From Streptococcus moroccensis (lineage in GTDB: Bacteria > Bacillota > Bacilli > Lactobacillales > Streptococcaceae): a stretch of 64,000 nucleotides of DNA. Under the pieces are notes generated by a model. That model made no database searches, was not told the origin of the DNA, and saw only the letters and a list, made by a program, of their open reading frames with translations. The DNA lies in contig NZ_JAUSTM010000010.1 in NCBI RefSeq assembly GCF_030812835.1, positions 26,896 through 90,895 of the forward strand, given 5' to 3'. The position numbers were made by a program, and so were the translations under genes. This document shows positions 63,895 to 64,000 of the stretch, one piece after another (the stretch's first letter is position 1; every line of letters starts with the position of its first letter).

Positions 63895-63903
63895 ATTATA
63901 CCA
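63895..63903 (-). promoter_or_regulatory. pezAT extended -10 promoter
   Basis: The minus strand reads TGGTATAAT. The position for a -35 falls in the CCACCCG hairpin of the adjacent IS-like end and has no consensus. Confidence 0.6.
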
Positions 63904-63910
63904 TAAAATC

Positions 63911-64000
63911 ATGACCACCCGTCTAACGGGTGGTTTGAACAGGGGCTATAAGCCCACATCACCAGCCAGCGCCTAAAGACGCTGGCTTTCACTTTGTTCA
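63911..64000 (-). mobile_element. Apparent end of an IS200/IS605-type element, runs off window
   Basis: Three perfect hairpins lie in a row: GCCAGCG/CGCTGGC (63965-63986), GGGCT/AGCCC (63943-63955) and CCACCCG/CGGGTGG (63915-63933), the last near the pezA boundary. Subterminal hairpins of this type mark IS200/IS605 ends. Read on the minus strand they could be the 3' part of a TnpB guide-type RNA. The transposase or tnpB gene would lie beyond 64000, so this is not proven. Confidence 0.5.

Overview
The window reads as chromosomal DNA of a low-GC Gram-positive coccus, almost certainly Streptococcus. The evidence is gene content: pyrR-pyrB-carA-carB, rmlA-rmlC-rmlB-rmlD, an AdcAII/Lmb-type zinc lipoprotein followed by a histidine-triad (Pht) protein, PezAT, dprA, rbgA-rnhB and the carboxyspermidine pathway. 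Strong Shine-Dalgarno sequences and extended -10 promoters fit as well. The repertoire and the intergenic repeats are most like the S. suis group, but that is an inference. Nearly every gene lies on the minus strand, as expected for one chromosome arm. I see no rRNA, tRNA or CRISPR array.

Layout. 1-9.5 kb: a DUF975 fragment, glmS with two NagR-like operators, polA, then housekeeping RNA genes (trmD, rimM, khpA, rpsP). 9.5-16.9 kb: a secreted CHAP hydrolase and the PyrR-controlled pyrimidine operon, with a tandemly duplicated structured element between carA and carB. 17-25.7 kb: membrane and zinc-ribbon proteins, brnQ behind a leader-peptide attenuator, an amidotransferase, a UDG, pepV, a nitroreductase, a zinc alcohol dehydrogenase and an aldo/keto reductase. 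25.9-31.5 kb: a five-gene polyamine operon (speA-speE-speB-CANSDH-nspC). 32-38.3 kb: a PH-domain protein, an intact IS1202-like insertion sequence, and the zinc operon adcAII-pht under an AdcR-type operator. 38.4-42.5 kb: dTDP-rhamnose synthesis with an embedded nucleotidyltransferase-like gene. 42.6-50.1 kb: nif3, trmK, dnaD, metA, a TIM-barrel gene, apt, an HD-domain gene and recJ. 50.2-55.8 kb: a DUF2254 protein, a HicAB toxin-antitoxin cassette flanked by a duplicated proC 3' end, and proB-proA-proC. 55.9-60 kb: dprA, a ROK kinase, maa, rnhB and rbgA. 60.3-64 kb: a dispersed repeat, an alcohol dehydrogenase, a decayed integrase with pezT-pezA, and the apparent end of an IS200/IS605-type element at the window edge.

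Regulation visible in the sequence: NagR (glmS), PyrR attenuation (pyr operon), a predicted Ile/Leu/Val leader-peptide attenuator (brnQ), AdcR (adcAII-pht), an MtaR/MetR-type box (metA), cre sites (two oxidoreductases), a ComX cin-box (dprA), and HicAB and PezAT promoters. Four genes stand out because no Shine-Dalgarno sequence precedes them. polA and the methyltransferase at 8702-9478 look leaderless. carB and rmlB share a related module of about 130-150 nt that ends directly at the start codon.

The most novel-looking items are the brnQ attenuator, the duplicated structured RNA element in the carA-carB gap, the carB/rmlB 5' module, and the HicAB cassette bracketed by proC 3' copies.
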